Shown: positions 62,561 through 64,000 of the stretch, piece after piece
How positions within the stretch are numbered: position 1 is the first letter of the stretch
How the letters are laid out: each line of letters starts with the position of its first letter
Made by a program: the position numbers and the translations under genes
The notes under the pieces: generated by a model
What the model was told of the DNA's origin: nothing
Seen by the model: the letters and a program-made list of their open reading frames with translations, nothing else
Databases searched by the model: none
Assembly (NCBI GenBank): GCA_024640405.1
Contig: JAHEFB010000010.1
Coordinates: forward strand, 29,332-93,331
DNA: 64,000 bases
Reading direction: 5' to 3'
Origin: Alphaproteobacteria bacterium
Lineage (GTDB): Bacteria; Pseudomonadota; Alphaproteobacteria; Rhizobiales; Aestuariivirgaceae

Positions 62561-63010
62561 TTAATCAGACAGTCGAAGCGTCATCCCACCAATGTCTAAC
62601 GACATTTCATAACCATCCTGAACACCGTACAATTCCAGGTGAACTCCCCGCTCGTTTTTGAACTGCTGATAGTTCTTGCCGCTGCCGAATGAGCCAGAAG
62701 CACCGATGCTTGTGTAAGTGCCTTCCAGATCGCCAAGACTGGACAGATTGGTTATACGCCCGGAAACTACGGCATTGGTTGTACCAATAATGGCTCCGAA
62801 TCGAAGTCCGCTCACTGTCACATCGTAATCGCGCCCGTGGTAGCGCACCAATCCTCCACCGCTCGTACCGCCGATGATGAAACCACCTTGGGTAATTTCA
62901 ATTGCGATTCTGGCCGTTGGATGCGCATGAGTTGGCGCTACGTTGGCTCCGGCAATTGCTAGACCAATGACAATCGCAGCACCTGCGGCAAAATTAATGA
63001 ATTTGGACAT
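62561..63010 (-). CDS. Small exported beta-rich protein of unknown function
   Basis: This is a 149-residue protein with a signal peptide (AAGAAIVIGLAIAGANVAPTHA). The mature part is rich in glycine and alternating hydrophobic residues (GGFIIGGTSGGGLVRYHGRDY, VSGLRFGAIIG, EGTYTSIGASGSFGSG), which suggests a compact beta fold. The ending, with GVHLELYG and MSLDIGGMTLRL, resembles small unannotated envelope proteins of Alphaproteobacteria related to the DUF1134/EipA type, but I am not sure of the family. It stands alone and is convergent with the M20 peptidase gene. Confidence 0.65.
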   Translation of the reverse strand: MSKFINFAAGAAIVIGLAIAGANVAPTHAHPTARIAIEITQGGFIIGGTSGGGLVRYHGRDYDVTVSGLRFGAIIGTTNAVVSGRITNLSSLGDLEGTYTSIGASGSFGSGKNYQQFKNERGVHLELYGVQDGYEMSLDIGGMTLRLSD

Positions 63011-63211
63011 GGTTGAACTTCCCTGACTGGCCTTTTCCGGCCAGTATAACAGTCTGCAACCGTGGCGAAGTAATGGCGAGGGATGGACACCCCCGTCCGG
63101 CCTCGCAATGGGCCATACTGGTGAGTGTTAGACAAACCAGCACAAGGAGGCGTCCATCCCATTACCGTAGTTCCACCAAACGAGTAGGTGGTCGTTTCAT
63201 CAACGACATAA

Positions 63212-63230
63212 AGTGGGGACAGAAGTGGGG
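63212..63230 (+). repeat. G-rich direct repeat pair, 12 bp period
   Basis: GTGGGGA occurs at 63212-63218 and 63224-63230, a 12-base period. A similar G-rich pair with the same period occurs about 210 bases downstream, just before the integrase. Such pairs are candidate arm-type binding sites for the integrase. Inference only. Confidence 0.35.
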
Positions 63231-63395
63231 AAGAATACCGATAACTCCAGTATTGTATAGCAACATCAATTTGGTATGTGAATATTGTTGGCGGAGAGAA
63301 AGTCTTCCATTCCAACTTCCAGTGTGTTCTCTATTTTTCCACAATCCATTGAAATTATGCCGTATTTAATCGTATTCTAGTTCAAAGAGTTCCGG

Positions 63396-63401
63396 TATAA
63401 T
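63396..63401 (+). promoter_or_regulatory. -10 element (TATAAT) of the integrase promoter
   Basis: A perfect TATAAT lies 53 bases before the integrase ATG. No good -35 hexamer stands 17 bases upstream (TATTCT), so the promoter may need an activator or be weak. The palindrome at 63411-63429 would overlap the expected start of transcription. Confidence 0.45.
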
Positions 63402-63410
63402 CCAATTTAT

Positions 63411-63441
63411 TCCCCCAATGATTGGGGGATGAATTGGGGGA
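63411..63441. promoter_or_regulatory. Palindrome and direct repeat before the integrase gene
   Basis: TCCCCCAAT at 63411-63419 and ATTGGGGGA at 63421-63429 form a perfect 9-base inverted repeat around one base. A third half-site, ATTGGGGGA, follows at 63433-63441, 12 bases on from the second. It sits just downstream of a -10 element, so it could be an operator for an element-borne repressor, or an integrase binding site. Confidence 0.5.
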
Positions 63442-63453
63442 AGGCTGGAACCG

Positions 63454-64000
63454 ATGAGCAGAACACCTGAAAAACCCCTGTCCGCCCAGTTTGTCCGCAC
63501 GGTCTCGACGCCCGGCAAGTATTTCGATGGGTATGGCCTGTACCTGCGCATTGACAAGAGTGGTTCGCGCTTCTGGGTCCAGCGCATCACGATCAAAGGC
63601 AAGCGGCGCGAGTTGGGTCTCGGCAATCCCTCACTGGTAACTTTGGCCGAGGCACGGGAGCAAGCACTTCAGAACTACAAGCTGGCAAGGTCCGGTGGCG
63701 ATCCGCTGCGAGCGAAACACGAAGCGGAAGCAGTACTGACCTTTGAGGAGGCAGCCCGCAAAGTACATGCAATGCACAAGCCCACCTGGCGCAATCCGAA
63801 GCACGCAGCACAATTTATTTCGACCCTTGAAGCCTACACCTTCCCGCGCCTTGGCAAGATCAAGGTTGGCGATGTCACCGCATCTGACGTCCTTGCAGTG
63901 CTAACGCCCATCTGGACAACGAAGCCCGAGACAGCCAGGCGTGTGCGCCAGCGGATTGGAACCATCATGAAATGGGCCATTGCGCAGGGGTGGCGGCAGA
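63454..64000 (+). CDS. Tyrosine recombinase / phage-type integrase, 5' part only
   Basis: This is the first 182 residues of an integrase cut by the window end. Residues 1-90 form the arm-binding DUF4102-like domain (GKYFDGYGLYLRIDKSGSRFWVQR, then KRRELGLGNPSLVTLAEARE). Residues 95-180 are the core-binding SAM-like domain (TFEEAARKVHAMHKPTW, GDVTASDVLAVL). The catalytic domain with its arginines and tyrosine is beyond the edge. Such integrases usually insert elements next to tRNA genes; no tRNA is visible upstream, so the attachment site may lie elsewhere. It marks the likely left end of an integrated island. Confidence 0.88.
   Translation, partial: MSRTPEKPLSAQFVRTVSTPGKYFDGYGLYLRIDKSGSRFWVQRITIKGKRRELGLGNPSLVTLAEAREQALQNYKLARSGGDPLRAKHEAEAVLTFEEAARKVHAMHKPTWRNPKHAAQFISTLEAYTFPRLGKIKVGDVTASDVLAVLTPIWTTKPETARRVRQRIGTIMKWAIAQGWRQ

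Noticed and set aside
1..64000. CRISPR array, rRNA or tRNA genes
   Set aside because: No regular repeat-spacer pattern, rRNA segment or cloverleaf with a T-loop was found by eye; a tRNA could still be missed.

Overview
The window looks like a piece of an alphaproteobacterial chromosome, probably from the order Hyphomicrobiales or a marine relative. This is an inference from gene content: tripartite tricarboxylate and TRAP carboxylate transporters, a molybdenum hydroxylase, class III cyclases with TPR domains, an EipA-era type of envelope protein, moderately high GC and the style of the operons. No rRNA, tRNA or CRISPR array was seen. A truncated tyrosine recombinase at the right edge suggests that an integrated element begins there.

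Layout, left half. 1-1090 holds the 3' end of a methanethiol oxidase (SBP56) gene, overlapped by a 2Fe-2S ferredoxin gene and followed by a CoA-binding protein gene. 1326-8890 is mixed: a glycosyltransferase, an EamA exporter, a 5'-nucleotidase, a small unknown protein, a cysteine-rich ORF without a start, and a Tat-exported phosphatase-fold protein coupled to a membrane protein. 9020-23145 is a leftward catabolic operon under an IclR regulator. It encodes an alcohol dehydrogenase, a molybdenum hydroxylase whose large subunit is split in two, a TctCBA importer, an IolD-like ThDP hydrolase, an aldehyde dehydrogenase and an IlvD/Edd dehydratase. Together these resemble import and ring opening of a cyclitol-like or sugar-acid substrate, by analogy with inositol breakdown.

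Middle. 23412-33479 is a sensory block: a BLUF photoreceptor, a glutamine amidotransferase, two adenylate/guanylate cyclases, a group II PLP decarboxylase coupled to a cysteine-synthase-like enzyme, a winged-helix/TPR regulator and a membrane-anchored J-domain protein. 34042-40959 is the most notable region. A sigma-54-type promoter precedes ectB (diaminobutyrate aminotransferase), a 1460-residue Pls-type single-module NRPS with membrane and left-handed beta-helix domains, and an Sfp-type phosphopantetheinyl transferase. No ectA or ectC is present. The simplest reading is a complete pathway for a cationic homopolymer of 2,4-diaminobutyrate.

Right half. 40905-44902 holds small secreted and membrane proteins, an alpha/beta hydrolase, a DCC-family protein and a DUF2333 protein. 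45114-54404 is a LysR-controlled operon that pairs a TRAP importer with two paralogous acyl-CoA ligases, a thiolase-like protein lacking the usual nucleophile cysteine, and its DUF35 partner. This suggests uptake and CoA activation of a carboxylate. 54532-63010 has an EEP-family hydrolase, a HEPN-like orphan, a large subtilase with Fn3 domains, two secreted unknowns and an M20 peptidase. The window ends in the integrase, preceded by G-rich repeats and a palindrome.
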